Source: Oceanobacillus sp. FSL K6-2867 (lineage in GTDB: Bacteria; Bacillota; Bacilli; Bacillales; Amphibacillaceae). Taken from it: a stretch of DNA of 64,000 nt. Below, piece after piece: positions 38,651 to 48,686 of the stretch. The notes beneath the pieces are model-generated. The model did no database searches, was not told the DNA's origin, and saw nothing but the letters and a program-made list of their open reading frames with translations. Where the stretch lies: NCBI RefSeq assembly GCF_037963145.1, contig NZ_CP150144.1, positions 4,030,001 to 4,094,000 on the forward strand, in the 5' to 3' direction. The first letter of the stretch is position 1; each line of letters begins with the position of its first letter. The position numbers were made by a program, and so were the translations under genes.

Positions 38651-38814
38651 GTTCATGTTGAAAAAGTTGGATAAAAAGGACCAAAAACTCAAGGCAGCGA
38701 GGTTTTGAGTATTGGAGCTTCCAAGGATGTGATAACTTCGACGTTCGGCACTGGACGTGTCGGCAGTTTGGTCGAAGTTCAACTGAGGTGTCCTTTGTGC
38801 CAGACTTTTTGAAC
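38651..38814. repeat. Palindromic MITE-like intergenic element
   Basis: A 164-base element between ymfK and the RodZ-like gene. Its ends pair (GTTC...AAAAAGT...GGAC at 38651-38681 with GTCC...ACTTTTTGAAC at 38790-38814). Inside is a second perfect inverted repeat, AACTTCGAC (38734-38742) with GTCGAAGTT (38771-38779). No frame is present. I believe similar sequences are common between genes in Oceanobacillus and relatives, but that is memory, not a search. Confidence 0.6.
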
Positions 38815-38840
38815 TACCTATAAAATGGAAGGTGTTATAT

Positions 38841-39755
38841 ATGGATGTAGGGGCGAAGCTGAAAGAGGCACGTCTTGCTAGTGGGTTATCTTTGGATAGT
38901 CTGCAGGAAACGACAAAAATTCAAAAAAGATATTTAGTGGCAATCGAAGAAGGAAACTTGCATATTTTGCCTGGCAAGTTCTATGCAAGAGCATTTATTA
39001 AAGAATATGCAAATGCAGTAGGGTTAAATCCCAATGAATTACTAGAAGAACATAAAGAAGAAATTCCAAGTACAGAAGAAGAGAATGTACAATATACAAG
39101 AATGCAGCGGACAAGGAAAGAAAATCATACTGAGAAGAATTCCGGTGGCATAGCTTCCCTAATCCCCACTATTATTGTAGTTTTATTGATTATAGGTATT
39201 GTCTTTGTTGCTTGGTGGTTTATTCGGGAAAATATGGCTGGGGATTCAGCAAATCCAGTAGAGGAACCAGATGATAATGTGATTATTACAAATCCGAATG
39301 ATACAGGTTCAGGGAATGATGATGCTGAAAACAAAGCAGATGGTTCAGCTGAAAATGCAAATAAAGAAGAAAACGAAGAGGACTCTCAGGAAGAATCAGA
39401 TGCTCAAACAGAGCCTGAGTTTAATGTTACAGAGGAAGGAACTGGTTCTCAGCCGGTTTCTACAATCGAAATGACAAATGGCGGTGACGAAATAATTCTT
39501 ACATTGGAATCTGCTGATTCTGAACATCATACATGGTTAGAAATCCGAGAAGAAGGTGGAGAGTCATTTTATAATAGCAGTTTTTCAGCTGACGAATCGC
39601 CGGAAGAAATTGATATCAGTGATGCAGAAACAATTTCCTTTAATGTGGGGTACGCTCCTGCTTTAAAAATCTCTATTAATGGTGTTGAGCTGGAGTACCC
39701 TGCTGATGCTGAACAGTATGTACATCAGCGCTTGAATTTAAATATTGCGCGTTAA
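38841..39755 (+). CDS. ymfM: RodZ-like membrane protein YmfM
   Basis: Cell-shape factor of 304 residues with an N-terminal Cro/XRE helix-turn-helix (1-70: KLKEARLASGLSLDSLQETTKIQKRYL and the GKFYARAFIKEYA helix that binds MreB in RodZ), a single membrane helix (about 105-127), a long acidic Asn/Glu/Asp linker (about 135-200) and a C-terminal beta domain (DUF4115). ATG 38841 follows GGAAGGTG. Topology: HTH in the cytosol, C-terminal domain outside. It precedes pgsA as in Bacillus. Confidence 0.93.
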   Translation: MDVGAKLKEARLASGLSLDSLQETTKIQKRYLVAIEEGNLHILPGKFYARAFIKEYANAVGLNPNELLEEHKEEIPSTEEENVQYTRMQRTRKENHTEKNSGGIASLIPTIIVVLLIIGIVFVAWWFIRENMAGDSANPVEEPDDNVIITNPNDTGSGNDDAENKADGSAENANKEENEEDSQEESDAQTEPEFNVTEEGTGSQPVSTIEMTNGGDEIILTLESADSEHHTWLEIREEGGESFYNSSFSADESPEEIDISDAETISFNVGYAPALKISINGVELEYPADAEQYVHQRLNLNIAR

Positions 39756-40062
39756 AGTTTATATGGCAGGTTGTTGTAGAAACTGAATACCATAGACAAA
39801 GTGAAACCACTTTCAGTTAGGCGTCCTTTTGGCTCACTGAATGTTATTGCAACAAGGGAGATACGCTGGCCCTTGAACAAAATCAGGAATTTACGGGCTG
39901 TTTTATTCCCCCACACCATCACTTCTATTGGTTCCCTCGTATTTTAGATGTGAGGTATTACAGCCCCGCTAATGTGTGATAAAACCCTTCCCTTTACCTA
40001 TGTGGAAGGGTTTTTATATCAGTTTTATCAATCAATTTAAAAATTTAGGAGGAAACAAACAA
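39756..40062. other. Structured gap before pgsA
   Basis: About 300 bases without a gene. TTCAGTTAGGC (39812-39822) and GGCTCACTGAA (39831-39841) form an imperfect hairpin with GTCCTTTT between. The stretch 39880-39960 is GC-richer (CCCCCACACC, GCCCCGC) and could be a decayed repeat. A terminator follows at 39981. Confidence 0.35.
39981..40015 (+). terminator. Terminator before pgsA
   Basis: AAAACCCTTCC and GGAAGGGTTTTT (40004-40015) pair across a 12-base loop, with Ts in the right arm. It probably ends the ymfM transcript, though it lies only about 48 bases before pgsA. Confidence 0.75.
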
Positions 40063-40644
40063 ATGAATTTACCAAATCGACTCACATTATCACGTATTAT
40101 GATGATACCAATTTTTATCCTTTTACTTAGCTTGCCTTTGGACTGGGGGACATGGGATATCGGAGCTGCAGATTTACCGGTTGCACATTTTGTAGCTGCC
40201 TTAATTTTTATTATCGCAGCGGGCACGGATTGGATTGATGGTTATTATGCAAGAAAATATAATTTAGTTACCAATTTAGGAAAGTTTATGGACCCCTTAG
40301 CAGATAAATTGCTTGTTTCAGCTGCGCTTATTTTGTTAATTGAGATGGGGTTAGCACCAGCTTGGGTTGTTATCATTATTATAAGCAGGGAATTTGCAGT
40401 AACTGGATTACGCCTCGTTGCTGCGGGTGAAGGAATTGTACTTGCTGCAGGAAAAATGGGTAAATTGAAAACAGCCACACAAATGATAGCTATTGCAGTT
40501 TTATTGCTCCATAACTTTCCCTTTGCATATATTGATTTTCCGTTTGGTATGATTATGTTATATATCGCATTGTTCTTTACAGTAATATCCGGTGTTGATT
40601 ATTTCGTTAAAAACTGGCATGTGATGAAGGAGTCGAACGAATGA
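40063..40644 (+). CDS. pgsA: Phosphatidylglycerophosphate synthase
   Basis: Membrane enzyme that joins glycerol-3-phosphate to CDP-diacylglycerol, the first committed step to phosphatidylglycerol and cardiolipin. It has 193 residues with several membrane helices. The CDP-alcohol phosphotransferase motif D-X2-DG-X2-AR-X8-G-X3-D-X3-D is complete from about residue 55 (DWIDGYYAR...GKFMDPLAD). ATG 40063 follows AGGAGG with good spacing; the frame extends upstream without family likeness. cinA overlaps its stop by four bases. Confidence 0.95.
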   Translation: MNLPNRLTLSRIMMIPIFILLLSLPLDWGTWDIGAADLPVAHFVAALIFIIAAGTDWIDGYYARKYNLVTNLGKFMDPLADKLLVSAALILLIEMGLAPAWVVIIIISREFAVTGLRLVAAGEGIVLAAGKMGKLKTATQMIAIAVLLLHNFPFAYIDFPFGMIMLYIALFFTVISGVDYFVKNWHVMKESNE

Positions 40645-41888
40645 AACAATTAAAAGCAGAAATTGTGGCAGTTGGTACAGAGTTGTTGCTTGGACAAATT
40701 GCGAACACGAATGCACAATGGTTATCCCAGCAACTGGCACAGTATGGGATCAATGTCTATAATCATACTGTCGTAGGAGACAATTTAAACCGTGTTGAAG
40801 AGGCGTTTTTGCAAGCACAAAATAGATCCGATATTATTATTGTTACTGGCGGTCTCGGCCCAACCGATGATGATTTAACAAGAGAGGCTTTCCAGCAGGT
40901 AAGTAAGCTGGAAATGGTGGAGCATCAAGCAACACTCGATAAAATTGAAAGGTATTTTAAGAATCATACTTCAAAGATGACTCCAAACAATCGCAAGCAA
41001 GCACGAATTTTTAAAGGATGCACTGTATTGGAAAATAATGCAGGAATGGCACCGGGAATGAAAATAGAGCTGGAAGGAAAGGTATGGTATTTCCTTCCGG
41101 GAGTTCCAAGAGAAATGAAACGGATTACAACGGACGAAATTGTGCCGTTCTTGCGTAATTTGACTGGTGATGAGCAGATGATAAAGTCACTAGTGCTGAA
41201 ATTTATTGGTATTGGCGAGTCAACATTGGAGCATGAATTAAAAGATTTAATTCTTGAACAAACTAATCCAACCATTGCACCGCTTGCTCAGGATGACGGA
41301 GTCGTTATCCGATTAACAGCAAAAGGGGCATCTGAGAAGCTGCTTGATGAACTGCTCGGAAAAACAAAAGAGCAGATTTTAGCAAGGGTCGGTGATCACT
41401 TCTTTGGGGAAAATGATCAGACAATCGAACAAGTCATTGTGCAGCTGCTGCAGAGTGAAAATAAAAAAATTGCCGCTGCTGAAAGTTTAACTGGTGGGAT
41501 GTTTACCGAAAAAATTATATCTGTAAGCGGAGCATCATGTGTGTGCCCTGGTGGGCTAGTATGTTATGATGCAGCAATCAAACAAAATATTCTCGGTGTA
41601 GCTGAGCAAACGATTCAGGAGAATGGCACTGTCAGTGAAGCGTGTGCAGTTGAGATGGCAGAACAGATTCGAAAGAAGTTTGCTTCACAAATTGGAATCA
41701 GTTTTACAGGTGTAGCAGGACCTGATGAAATAGAAGGCCAGCCAGCAGGGAAAGTTTATATTGCTATTTCTGATGTGAATGGTTTTAAAGAAGTAGAATC
41801 ATTTTTGTTTAATGGCGCACGTTCTGCCATTCGGAAAAGAGCAAGTTTGAAAGGTTTGGAGCTTTTATTTAATTATTTAAAATCATAA
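40641..41888 (+). CDS. cinA: CinA, competence/damage-inducible protein
   Basis: A 415-residue two-domain protein: N-terminal molybdopterin-binding-like domain (VGTELLLGQIANTN, VTGGLGPTDDDLTREA, FLPGVPREM) and a C-terminal nicotinamide mononucleotide deamidase-like domain (AAAESLTGGMF, CYDAAIKQNILGV, GVAGPDE). It helps bring RecA to the pole in competent Gram-positive cells. It overlaps pgsA by four bases and lies before recA, as usual; a separate promoter with a LexA box drives recA. Confidence 0.95.
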   Translation: MKQLKAEIVAVGTELLLGQIANTNAQWLSQQLAQYGINVYNHTVVGDNLNRVEEAFLQAQNRSDIIIVTGGLGPTDDDLTREAFQQVSKLEMVEHQATLDKIERYFKNHTSKMTPNNRKQARIFKGCTVLENNAGMAPGMKIELEGKVWYFLPGVPREMKRITTDEIVPFLRNLTGDEQMIKSLVLKFIGIGESTLEHELKDLILEQTNPTIAPLAQDDGVVIRLTAKGASEKLLDELLGKTKEQILARVGDHFFGENDQTIEQVIVQLLQSENKKIAAAESLTGGMFTEKIISVSGASCVCPGGLVCYDAAIKQNILGVAEQTIQENGTVSEACAVEMAEQIRKKFASQIGISFTGVAGPDEIEGQPAGKVYIAISDVNGFKEVESFLFNGARSAIRKRASLKGLELLFNYLKS

Positions 41889-41978
41889 AATAGAGCAGTT
41901 TTTAGTGAGAAATAATAGTTTAGCTGTTTGAATGTGTTAAAAATACGAATCATGGATAATTTTTACTTCGAAAATATA

Positions 41979-42029
41979 GGAACATCTATTCGTTTTTTGC
42001 TTGGCAAATGCCGAAAAAACATGTATGAT
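41979..42029 (+). promoter_or_regulatory. recA promoter with LexA box
   Basis: GGAACATCTATTCG (41979-41992) fits the Gram-positive LexA/DinR box CGAACN4GTTCG with two mismatches. A sigma-A promoter follows: TTGGCA (42001-42006), 17 bases, TATGAT (42024-42029). This explains SOS control of recA. Confidence 0.6.
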
Positions 42030-42059
42030 GAATATAGATAAATCAAGGAGGTAGTTTCG

Positions 42060-43118
42060 TTGAGTGATAGAAAACAAGCTTTAGATATGGCTTTGAGACA
42101 AATAGAGAAACAATTTGGTAAAGGCTCCATTATGAAACTCGGTGAAAATGAAGCACAGAAAATAGCAACCATCCCTAGTGGATCGCTAGCGTTGGATGTC
42201 GCATTAGGTATTGGTGGATACCCGCGTGGAAGAGTTATTGAAATATATGGACCGGAGTCATCAGGTAAAACAACCGTTGCACTCCATGCAATTGCTGAAG
42301 CACAAAGACAAGGCGGACAAGCTGCTTTTATTGATGCTGAGCATGCGTTGGATCCAATTTATGCGAGAGCCTTAGGTGTAAATATCGATGAATTGCTTTT
42401 ATCGCAGCCTGACACAGGTGAGCAAGCACTGGAAATCGCAGAGGCACTTGTACGAAGCGGTGCTGTAGATATTATTGTTGTTGACTCAGTAGCTGCACTT
42501 GTGCCAAAAGCAGAAATTGAGGGTGACATGGGGGACTCACATGTTGGGTTGCAAGCACGATTAATGTCACAAGCGTTAAGAAAACTTTCCGGAGCAATTA
42601 ATAAGTCAAAAACAACGGCGATTTTCATTAACCAAATTCGCGAAAAAGTAGGCGTTATGTTCGGAAACCCGGAGACAACGCCAGGTGGACGTGCACTTAA
42701 GTTCTATTCTTCTGTTCGTTTAGAGGTACGTCGTGCAGAAACATTGAAAGCTGGAAATGATGCAGTTGGAAATAGAGCTAGAATTAAGGTTGTTAAAAAT
42801 AAAGTAGCACCACCATTCAAACAAGCTGAAGTCGATATTATGTATGGTAAAGGAATTTCGAAAGAAGGAGAAATTCTTGATATCGGTTCTGAACTGGATG
42901 TAGTGCTTAAGAGTGGTGCATGGTATTCCTACAAGGGAGAAAGACTGGGACAAGGCCGTGAAAACTCAAAGCAGTTCCTATTAGAAAATGAAGCAATCAC
43001 GAATGAAATTCATGGCGAAATTCGTAAGCACTATAACTTGGACGATGATGGTACAGAAGCAGAAGAGAAATCGAGTGACAGCAAAGAAACAACTGAGCAG
43101 GAAACTTTGGATATGTAA
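42060..43118 (+). CDS. recA: Recombinase RecA
   Basis: DNA strand-exchange ATPase and LexA coprotease, 352 residues. Walker [10 protein letters not shown] is near residue 64, Walker [13 protein letters not shown], and loops L1/L2 ([13 protein letters not shown] and [20 protein letters not shown]) are intact. The C-terminal 25 residues are strongly acidic, as usual. The start is TTG behind AAGGAGGT, and homology ([21 protein letters not shown]) begins immediately. It ends at a strong terminator. Confidence 0.98.
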   Translation: MSDRKQALDMALRQIEKQFGKGSIMKLGENEAQKIATIPSGSLALDVALGIGGYPRGRVIEIYGPESSGKTTVALHAIAEAQRQGGQAAFIDAEHALDPIYARALGVNIDELLLSQPDTGEQALEIAEALVRSGAVDIIVVDSVAALVPKAEIEGDMGDSHVGLQARLMSQALRKLSGAINKSKTTAIFINQIREKVGVMFGNPETTPGGRALKFYSSVRLEVRRAETLKAGNDAVGNRARIKVVKNKVAPPFKQAEVDIMYGKGISKEGEILDIGSELDVVLKSGAWYSYKGERLGQGRENSKQFLLENEAITNEIHGEIRKHYNLDDDGTEAEEKSSDSKETTEQETLDM

Positions 43119-43124
43119 GCATAT

Positions 43125-43170
43125 AAAACCTTGATCGGTTGTTTATCGCATGATCAAGGTTTTTTATTTT
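43125..43170 (+). terminator. recA terminator
   Basis: AAAACCTTGATC pairs with GATCAAGGTTTT (43152-43163) and the Ts continue. Confidence 0.85.
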
Positions 43171-43422
43171 GCTGGAAAAGTGAAAAATAGAATCAGCATT
43201 ATTATACCGATTTATTCATAATTTCAGAGACCGAACCACAATTTGGAAAGTTTTTATACATATAGCCATGGGTTTTCTTGACATTAGCTGTTTTCACAAT
43301 TAAAATTAAAGATGTATAATTTTATAATTCTATTATAAAGTTACTTTAATGTTTAATGCATTCAGAATGTTACATGCCGACAATATGAATTGTACAACTT
43401 TATAGCAATAGGAGGTGAAATC

Positions 43423-44985
43423 ATGGACATTATTCTTTTAATCATCTCCATTTTGCTTGCTCTGATCGTCGGTATTGTTGTTGGTTATCTGATACGTAAA
43501 TCTATTGCAGAAGCTAAAATTTCCAGTGCGGAAACCTTCGCAAAACAAAAGATGGAAGAAGCTCGCAGAAATGCAGATGCGATTAAAAAAGAAGCGCTTC
43601 TTGAAGCAAAGGATGAAAATCACAAGCTTCGTCAGCAGACAGAAGAAGAGTTACGTGAGCGTCGAATGGAAGCTCAAAAACAGGAAAACCGTCTGATGCA
43701 AAAAGAAGAAAACCTGGACAGAAAAAGTGAAACATTAGACAAGCGTGAATTAATGTTAGAGAAGAAAGAACAATCTCTGACAGACAGACAACAACAAATT
43801 GAAGAAATGGAAAGCAAAGTGGAAGCTATGAAACAAGAGCAGCAAACTGAGCTTGAGCGCATTTCAGGATATACAACGGACCAGGCTAGGCAGATTATTT
43901 TAGAACGAATCGAAAAAGAAACAAAACATGAAGCTGCTGTAATGATTAAGGAAGCTGAAAATAGAGCGAAAGAAGAGTCGGACAAGAAGGCGAAAAGCCT
44001 CCTTTCTCTAGCTTTACAGCGTTGTGCGGCTGATCACGTTGCAGAGACAACCGTTTCTGTCGTTAACCTTCCGAATGATGAAATGAAGGGTCGTATTATT
44101 GGTCGGGAAGGTCGTAACATACGAACTTTAGAAACGTTAACAGGTATTGACTTGATTATTGATGATACACCAGAAGCGGTTATATTATCTGGTTTCGATC
44201 CAATAAGGCGAGAAACAGCTCGAATGGCATTAGAGAAGCTGGTACAGGATGGTCGTATTCATCCAGCAAGAATCGAAGAGATGGTCGATAAAGCCAGAAG
44301 AGAAGTTGACGAATATATACGCGAAGTTGGAGAAGAGACAACGTTTGAAGTTGGAATACATGGATTACACCCAGATCTAGTAAAAATACTTGGTCGTCTA
44401 AAATATCGTACAAGCTATGGACAGAATGTACTGAAACACTCAACTGAGGTTGCTTACTTGTCTGGATTGCTCGCTGCAGAACTTGGTGAGGACGTGACAT
44501 TAGCGAAAAGAGCTGGATTGCTTCATGATATTGGTAAGGCGATTGATCACGAAGTGGAAGGCAGTCACGTTGAAATTGGGAAAGAGCTGGCAATCAAGTA
44601 CAAAGAGCATGAGGTTGTCATTAATTCGATTGCATCCCACCATGGCGATGAAGAAGCTACTTCAGTTATTGCAGTACTGGTAGCCGCAGCCGATGCGTTG
44701 TCTGCTGCAAGACCAGGTGCAAGAAGTGAGACACTTGAAAATTACATCAAACGTTTAGAAAAGCTTGAAGAAATTTCCGAGTCCTTTGAAGGAGTAGAGA
44801 AATCATTCGCTATACAGGCTGGTAGAGAAATTCGAATTATGGTAAGGCCTGATGAAATTGATGATATTGAATCTGTTCGCGTAGCACGTGATATACGAAA
44901 ACGGATAGAATCAGAGCTCGATTATCCTGGTCATATTAAAGTGACAGTTATTCGGGAAACAAGAGCAGTTGAATATGCGAAATAA
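43423..44985 (+). CDS. rny: Ribonuclease Y
   Basis: Membrane-bound endoribonuclease that starts bulk mRNA decay, 520 residues as in B. subtilis. N-terminal membrane helix (about 2-25), long coiled coil (30-200, Lys/Glu/Gln-rich), KH domain ([17 protein letters not shown]) and HD domain with [10 protein letters not shown] near 368. ATG 43423 behind AGGAGGTG gives the exact family length; the upstream open frame is not family-like. Confidence 0.97.
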   Translation: MDIILLIISILLALIVGIVVGYLIRKSIAEAKISSAETFAKQKMEEARRNADAIKKEALLEAKDENHKLRQQTEEELRERRMEAQKQENRLMQKEENLDRKSETLDKRELMLEKKEQSLTDRQQQIEEMESKVEAMKQEQQTELERISGYTTDQARQIILERIEKETKHEAAVMIKEAENRAKEESDKKAKSLLSLALQRCAADHVAETTVSVVNLPNDEMKGRIIGREGRNIRTLETLTGIDLIIDDTPEAVILSGFDPIRRETARMALEKLVQDGRIHPARIEEMVDKARREVDEYIREVGEETTFEVGIHGLHPDLVKILGRLKYRTSYGQNVLKHSTEVAYLSGLLAAELGEDVTLAKRAGLLHDIGKAIDHEVEGSHVEIGKELAIKYKEHEVVINSIASHHGDEEATSVIAVLVAAADALSAARPGARSETLENYIKRLEKLEEISESFEGVEKSFAIQAGREIRIMVRPDEIDDIESVRVARDIRKRIESELDYPGHIKVTVIRETRAVEYAK

Positions 44986-44988
44986 GAA

Positions 44989-45028
44989 AAAAGAGCACAG
45001 ATATCTTAAACGGTATCTGTGCTCTTTT
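44989..45028 (+). terminator. rny terminator
   Basis: AAAAGAGCACAGATA and TATCTGTGCTCTTTT form a 15-bp stem; the right arm ends in Ts. Confidence 0.85.
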
Positions 45029-45157
45029 ACGTGCCTAATGCAATGAAATAAAACATCAGCTAGTGTAGTTCAGACGCTTAATACTCGTGCTATTTTTTGA
45101 CAATCAGCTTTCAATGTGAAAAACTTATACTATTATAAACGATAGGATGATAGAACG

Positions 45158-45955
45158 ATGAAAATTTTATTTATTGGTGATGTTGTTGGTTCACCAGGGC
45201 GTGACATGGTTCAAGAATATTTGCCTCGATTGAAGGAAAAATATCGCCCGAATATGACAATTATTAACGGCGAAAACGCTGCTTCTGGTAAAGGAATTAC
45301 AGAAAAGATTTATAAACAATTTTTGGAATGGGGAGCTCAAGTAATTACGATGGGTAATCATACTTGGGATAAAAAAGAAATCTTTGAATTTATTGATGAT
45401 GCGAAATACATGATTCGGCCAGCTAATTTTCCGGAAAATAATCCGGGAAAAGGAATCGTCTATATTAATATTAATGGAAAAGAAGTAGCTGTTATCAATC
45501 TTCAAGGAAGAACATTTCTTCCGGCAATTGATGATCCGTTCAAAAAAGCAGATAAATTAATTGAAGAAGCTAAAAAAAGAACGAATCTTATTTTTGTTGA
45601 TTTTCATGGAGAAGCAACAAGCGAAAAGCAGGCAATCGGATGGTACTTAAATGGAAAAGTAAGTGCAGTTGTCGGTACACATACACATACTCAAACTGCG
45701 GACGAACGAATTTTACCAGGCGGAACTGCATATATATCAGATGTCGGGATGACTGGCCCTTATGATGGAATTTTAGGAGTGGACCGGGAAGCGGTACTTA
45801 AACGGTTTTTAACATCTCTTCCAGTACGTTTCGAAATAACAAAGACGGGTAGAACACAATTAAATGGAATAGTTGTTACAATTGATGATAATTCGGGTAA
45901 AGCAATTAAGATAGAACGGATTATTATCAATGAAGATCACCCATTCTTCGGTTGA
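45158..45955 (+). CDS. ymdB: YmdB, metallophosphoesterase
   Basis: Binuclear-metal phosphodiesterase of 265 residues, reported to act on cyclic nucleotides and to steer the choice between biofilm and motility in B. subtilis. Metal-site motifs are in place: FIGDVVGSPGRD, INGENAA, MGNHTWDKKE, FVDFHGEATSE and VVGTHTHTQTAD. It follows rny and precedes spoVS as in Bacillus. Confidence 0.95.
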   Translation: MKILFIGDVVGSPGRDMVQEYLPRLKEKYRPNMTIINGENAASGKGITEKIYKQFLEWGAQVITMGNHTWDKKEIFEFIDDAKYMIRPANFPENNPGKGIVYININGKEVAVINLQGRTFLPAIDDPFKKADKLIEEAKKRTNLIFVDFHGEATSEKQAIGWYLNGKVSAVVGTHTHTQTADERILPGGTAYISDVGMTGPYDGILGVDREAVLKRFLTSLPVRFEITKTGRTQLNGIVVTIDDNSGKAIKIERIIINEDHPFFG

Positions 45956-46060
45956 TTAATTGAATTCTTAGAATCTTAGATGCATAATAGGGAATAAGCT
46001 AACATCTCCACGAATATAGTAGCAATATAACTACATTAGCGCATGAAGGAGGTACTAGTA

Positions 46061-46321
46061 ATGGAAGTATTAAAAGTTTCAGCTAAATCAAATCCAAATT
46101 CAGTAGCAGGCGCACTTGCGAATGTCTTAAGGGAGCGTGGCACAGCAGAAATTCAGGCGATTGGTGCAGGAGCACTTAATCAATCTGTAAAAGCAGTAGC
46201 CATTGCAAGAGGGTTTGTCGCACCAAGCGGAGTGGATTTAATTTGTATCCCAGCATTTACGGATATTTTAATTGACAATGAAGAACGTACGGCCATTAAG
46301 TTAATAGTTGAACCAAGATAG
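46061..46321 (+). CDS. spoVS: Stage V sporulation protein S
   Basis: An 86-residue protein of the Alba-like SpoVS family, needed for passage beyond stage V and for coat assembly in B. subtilis. The sequence is nearly invariant in the family (VSAKSNPNSVAGALANVLRE, GAGALNQSVKAVAIARGFV). The true start is ATG 46061 behind GAAGGAGG. Upstream, AGGGAAT (near 45989) and CGAAT (near 46011) could be a sigma-H promoter, but the match is loose. A terminator follows. Confidence 0.96.
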   Translation: MEVLKVSAKSNPNSVAGALANVLRERGTAEIQAIGAGALNQSVKAVAIARGFVAPSGVDLICIPAFTDILIDNEERTAIKLIVEPR

Positions 46322-46336
46322 TGTGACGAATTTAGT

Positions 46337-46367
46337 AACCTTCCTATTATTGTTAGGAAGGTTTTTA
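46337..46367 (+). terminator. spoVS terminator
   Basis: AACCTTCCTA and TAGGAAGG pair and five Ts follow. Confidence 0.85.
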
Positions 46368-46470
46368 TTTGCTCTCTAGTTAGAAGTATTGTTAAATTTA
46401 GTTAGAAGCTTTATACTTTACTATTGTATACCTATACATAATGTGAAATTGACCTGAAAGGAGTTTCTTG

Positions 46471-48030
46471 ATGAACGAAGAACAACGTAAACAACAAGCT
46501 CAAATTAATCAAGTAGATACTAACATAGAACGGATTAAAAATACGTCAAGTGATGAAATGATCTCAAAATATTTCCAGACAAGTTATGAACCACAATCTC
46601 CTGATATTAAGAAGGCGAGAAAGCGTCGGAATGAAGAGGTACAAATTCATTATGATTTTGCTATTCCAGAAGATGTAGCCGATATTGGAAAAGGGAAGAA
46701 ATTTTTAATTCGTACCTATGGCTGCCAAATGAATGAACACGATACGGAAGTAATGGCTGGTATTTTAACTGAAATGGGCTATGAGGCTACCGCAGACACG
46801 AATGAAGCTGACATTATTTTGTTAAATACGTGTGCAATTCGTGAAAACGCAGAGAATAAAGTATTTGGTGAAATCGGGCATTTAAAACCGCTGAAATTAG
46901 AAAAACCTGACCTGATTATAGGAGTCTGCGGGTGTATGTCTCAAGAAGAATCTGTAGTAAATCGAATTTTAAAGAAACACCAGCATATTGATCTTATTTT
47001 CGGAACTCATAATATCCACCGTCTGCCACAGCTAGTGAAAGAGGCGCTGTTTGGAAAAGAAATGATTGTAGAAGTATGGTCCAAAGAAGGGGATGTTATT
47101 GAAAACCTTCCAAAGGTACGTAATGGTAAGATTAAAGCATGGGTAAACATTATGTATGGCTGTGATAAATTCTGTACTTACTGTATTGTTCCGATGACAC
47201 GCGGCAAAGAAAGAAGTCGTCGTCCGCAGGATATCATTCAAGAGGTGCGCCATTTAGTTGCACAAGGCTATCAGGAAGTAACATTGCTAGGTCAAAATGT
47301 AAACGCGTATGGAAAAGATTTCGAGGATATTGAATACGGTCTTGGTGACCTAATGAATGACATTCACAAAATTGATATCCCAAGGGTGCGCTTTACAACT
47401 TCTCACCCTAGAGACTTTGATGACCGCTTAATCGAAGTGTTAGCACAAGGCGGTAACTTATTGGATCACATTCACCTTCCTGTACAATCTGGAAGCAGTG
47501 AAATTCTTAAAAAAATGAATCGTAAATATACGAGAGAAGAATATCTTGAATTAGTCCGCAAAATTCGTAAAGCAATTCCGAATGTAACACTAACAACGGA
47601 TATTATTGTTGGTTTCCCTAATGAAACAGAAGAGCAATTTGAAGAGACAATGACATTGATGGAGGAAGTAGGCTTTGAAGCAGCCTATACCTATATTTAT
47701 TCACCACGGGAAGGTACTCCAGCAGCAAGGAAGAAAGACGATGTTCCTGAAGGGGTTAAAAAACAACGTCTCTATCGTTTGAATGAGCTCGTTAATAAAC
47801 AGTCTGCTGAGTCGATGAAACAGTATAAAGGGAAAACGGTTAAAGTGCTTGTAGAAGGCGAGAGTAAGAAAGATCCAGATGTTCTTGCAGGATATACAGA
47901 GAAAAATAAGCTTGTAAACTTTAAAGGACCAAGATCATCCATTGGTAAAATTGTTGAAGTTAACATTACAGAAGCAAAAACATGGTCATTAGATGGCGTA
48001 ATGGTTGAAAACACAGTTGAGGTGAATTAA
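46471..48030 (+). CDS. miaB: tRNA 2-methylthio-N6-isopentenyladenosine synthase MiaB
   Basis: Radical-SAM methylthiotransferase that modifies i6A37 of tRNA. It has 519 residues. The UPF0004 domain carries three Cys ([26 protein letters not shown]), the radical-SAM triad is GCDKFCTYC near 229, and a TRAM domain ends the chain. An N-terminal extension of about 60 charged residues precedes the fold, as in Bacillus. The start is ATG 46471 behind AAAGGAG. Its substrate is made by MiaA, encoded at 54943. Confidence 0.96.
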   Translation: MNEEQRKQQAQINQVDTNIERIKNTSSDEMISKYFQTSYEPQSPDIKKARKRRNEEVQIHYDFAIPEDVADIGKGKKFLIRTYGCQMNEHDTEVMAGILTEMGYEATADTNEADIILLNTCAIRENAENKVFGEIGHLKPLKLEKPDLIIGVCGCMSQEESVVNRILKKHQHIDLIFGTHNIHRLPQLVKEALFGKEMIVEVWSKEGDVIENLPKVRNGKIKAWVNIMYGCDKFCTYCIVPMTRGKERSRRPQDIIQEVRHLVAQGYQEVTLLGQNVNAYGKDFEDIEYGLGDLMNDIHKIDIPRVRFTTSHPRDFDDRLIEVLAQGGNLLDHIHLPVQSGSSEILKKMNRKYTREEYLELVRKIRKAIPNVTLTTDIIVGFPNETEEQFEETMTLMEEVGFEAAYTYIYSPREGTPAARKKDDVPEGVKKQRLYRLNELVNKQSAESMKQYKGKTVKVLVEGESKKDPDVLAGYTEKNKLVNFKGPRSSIGKIVEVNITEAKTWSLDGVMVENTVEVN

Positions 48031-48031
48031 A

Positions 48032-48460
48032 ATGGCTGAATATAATCGCAAGGAAGTACTAGATGAGGCAAAAAAGCTAGCATCAATGCTGGCCAATACT
48101 GAAGAAATTGATCGTTTCAAGCAGGTGGAAGCAAAGCTTAATGGAAATCAAAAGGTTCAAAAGCTAATTCAAAAAATCAAAACCTTGCAGAAACAGGCTG
48201 TTAATTTTCAAGCATATGAAAAAAGAGAAGCATTAAAACGAATTGAAGCTGAGATTGATCGCCTTCAAGAAGAGATTGACAGCATACCAGTTGTACAGGA
48301 ATTTAAAGAAACGCAAATTGTTGTTAACGATGTTTTACAGCTCGTTTCAAAAACAATTGCACGTGAAGTGACGAATAACGTTATAGAATCCACCGGTGGG
48401 GATGTCCTTGCAGGCGAAACAGGATCTAAAATAAAAGATAACTCCGGTTGCAGCTATTAA
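48032..48460 (+). CDS. ymcA: RicA (YmcA), RNA-processing and development regulator
   Basis: Helical protein of 142 residues, one of the three Ric proteins (with YlbF and YaaT) that carry Fe-S clusters and adjust RNase Y action, biofilm, competence and sporulation. It starts MAEYNRKEVLDEAKKLASML, and the C-terminal tail ends in NSGCSY with the conserved Cys. It follows miaB by one base and ends at a terminator. Its substrate enzyme RNase Y is encoded 3 kb upstream. Confidence 0.93.
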   Translation: MAEYNRKEVLDEAKKLASMLANTEEIDRFKQVEAKLNGNQKVQKLIQKIKTLQKQAVNFQAYEKREALKRIEAEIDRLQEEIDSIPVVQEFKETQIVVNDVLQLVSKTIAREVTNNVIESTGGDVLAGETGSKIKDNSGCSY

Positions 48461-48462
48461 TT

Positions 48463-48495
48463 AAAAAACCAGGCAAAATTTTATGCCTGGTTTTT
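48463..48495 (+). terminator. ymcA terminator
   Basis: AAAAACCAGGCA and TGCCTGGTTTTT form a perfect stem ending in Ts. Confidence 0.88.
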
Positions 48496-48626
48496 ATATG
48501 GGATTAGATTGTAAAGTTCACAAAGTATACGGAAATGGAATAGACTAATGAAACAATCCAGAACGTAAAAAAATAATAAATAAAGCACTTAAAGCCCTAC
48601 TAATCCTGCTTTTCATGAAATGCTAT

Positions 48627-48655
48627 GCACTTTAGGTATTTGTCTTGCATAAAAT
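48627..48655 (+). promoter_or_regulatory. Possible sigma-E promoter of cotE
   Basis: GCACTTT (48627-48633), 14 bases, then CATAAAAT (48648-48655). This fits the sigma-E consensus at 5 of 7 and 7 of 8 positions, and sigma-E use is known for cotE. Confidence 0.45.
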
Positions 48656-48686
48656 GACTATGAAAAAAGAGGAGGTAAGAGTAATC

